The translations under genes and the position numbers were made by a program. A stretch of DNA of 14,022 nucleotides from Caldilineaceae bacterium. Its GTDB lineage: Bacteria; Chloroflexota; Anaerolineae; Caldilineales; Caldilineaceae. The first letter of the stretch is position 1. Each line of letters opens with the position of its first letter. The stretch is from positions 1 through 14,022 of the forward strand of contig JAPKMW010000172.1 of NCBI GenBank assembly GCA_026645575.1. Direction: 5' to 3'. Of this stretch, positions 13,923 through 14,022 are shown one piece after another. A model generated the notes under the pieces. The model had not been told where the DNA came from. It did not search any database and saw nothing but the letters and a program-made list of their open reading frames with translations.

Positions 13923-14022
13923 CGCAACTTATATTTTTACGGCATCTAAGTTCGACTTTGTACATTCTTGAGTAAGCGCACTACCTGGTGGCTTGCCAGG
14001 GGTGCAAAATATTCAGGCAGCA
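13923..14022. other. Non-coding end of window
   Basis: No coding sequence is evident. The stretch holds the word AAGTTCGACTTT (13948-13959), which is shared with the palindrome at 117-167, and a weak 5-bp stem (CCTGG 13984-13988 with CCAGG 13996-14000). The expected next eCIS gene, a gp25-like baseplate protein, does not begin here. Confidence 0.5.

Noticed and set aside
1..14022. CRISPR array, tRNA or rRNA genes, insertion sequences
   Set aside because: I saw no regularly spaced repeats, tRNA-like cloverleaf with conserved loops, rRNA-like sequence or transposase reading frame anywhere in the window.

Overview
This window carries the 5' (tail-tube, sheath and spike) half of an extracellular contractile injection system (eCIS, the PVC/Afp/MAC class of phage-tail-like particles). 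All 15 recognised genes lie on the + strand. Coding DNA is moderately GC-rich, starts are ATG or TTG, and many genes overlap by a few bases or are closely spaced. The gene order and protein style (DUF4255 cap gene first, two sheaths, chaperone plus DUF6760-like gene, separate hub and spike genes) resemble eCIS loci of environmental bacteria. Chloroflexota is my best guess for the host, but nothing in the window proves it.

Layout. Positions 1-342 are non-coding and contain a perfect 24-bp inverted repeat. Three genes that are not standard eCIS parts follow: a lipoprotein with an Ig-like domain and a DUF900-type alpha/beta hydrolase (343-1848), an unrecognised 102-residue helical protein (1878-2186), and a protein with an Ig-like N-terminus and a long coiled coil (start probably 2284, to 3411). 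Next come a DUF4255/Pvc16-like cap protein (3492-4079) and an overlapping gene with two carboxypeptidase-regulatory-like beta-sandwich domains (4072-4731). The tail genes are sheath 1 (4857-6056), sheath 2 (6091-7521), main tube (7559-8011), a chaperone-like protein (8008-8379), a DUF6760-like small protein (about 8376-8558), tube initiator (8549-8980), a 753-residue Pro/Ala/Thr-rich protein in the Pvc6 position (9027-11288), a LysM hub protein (11305-11943), a gpD-type hub (11946-13040) and a gpV/VgrG-type spike (13037-13846). A strong hairpin follows the spike stop codon and the window ends 176 bp later.

How it works together. Tube 1 stacks inside the two-paralogue sheath, and the cap closes the distal end. 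Tube 2, the LysM protein, the gpD-like hub and the spike form the membrane-proximal tip. No baseplate wedge (gp25, Pvc11 or Pvc12 types), PAAR tip, tape measure, AAA+ ATPase or fibre gene is visible. They must lie downstream, elsewhere in the genome, or be missing.

Most interesting points. (1) The DUF6760-like ORF has no ATG, GTG or TTG ahead of its conserved-looking start. It lies in the -1 frame of the chaperone gene, and a run of five G and a perfect 9-bp hairpin stem sit at the junction. This is the architecture of a programmed frameshift, as in phage tail chaperone genes. (2) The Pvc6 position is filled by a very large disordered, repeat-bearing protein with a short charged helix at its C-terminus. 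(3) An unusual set of accessory genes sits just before the cap. (4) Palindromes flank the gene block, and both flanks share a 12-bp word.
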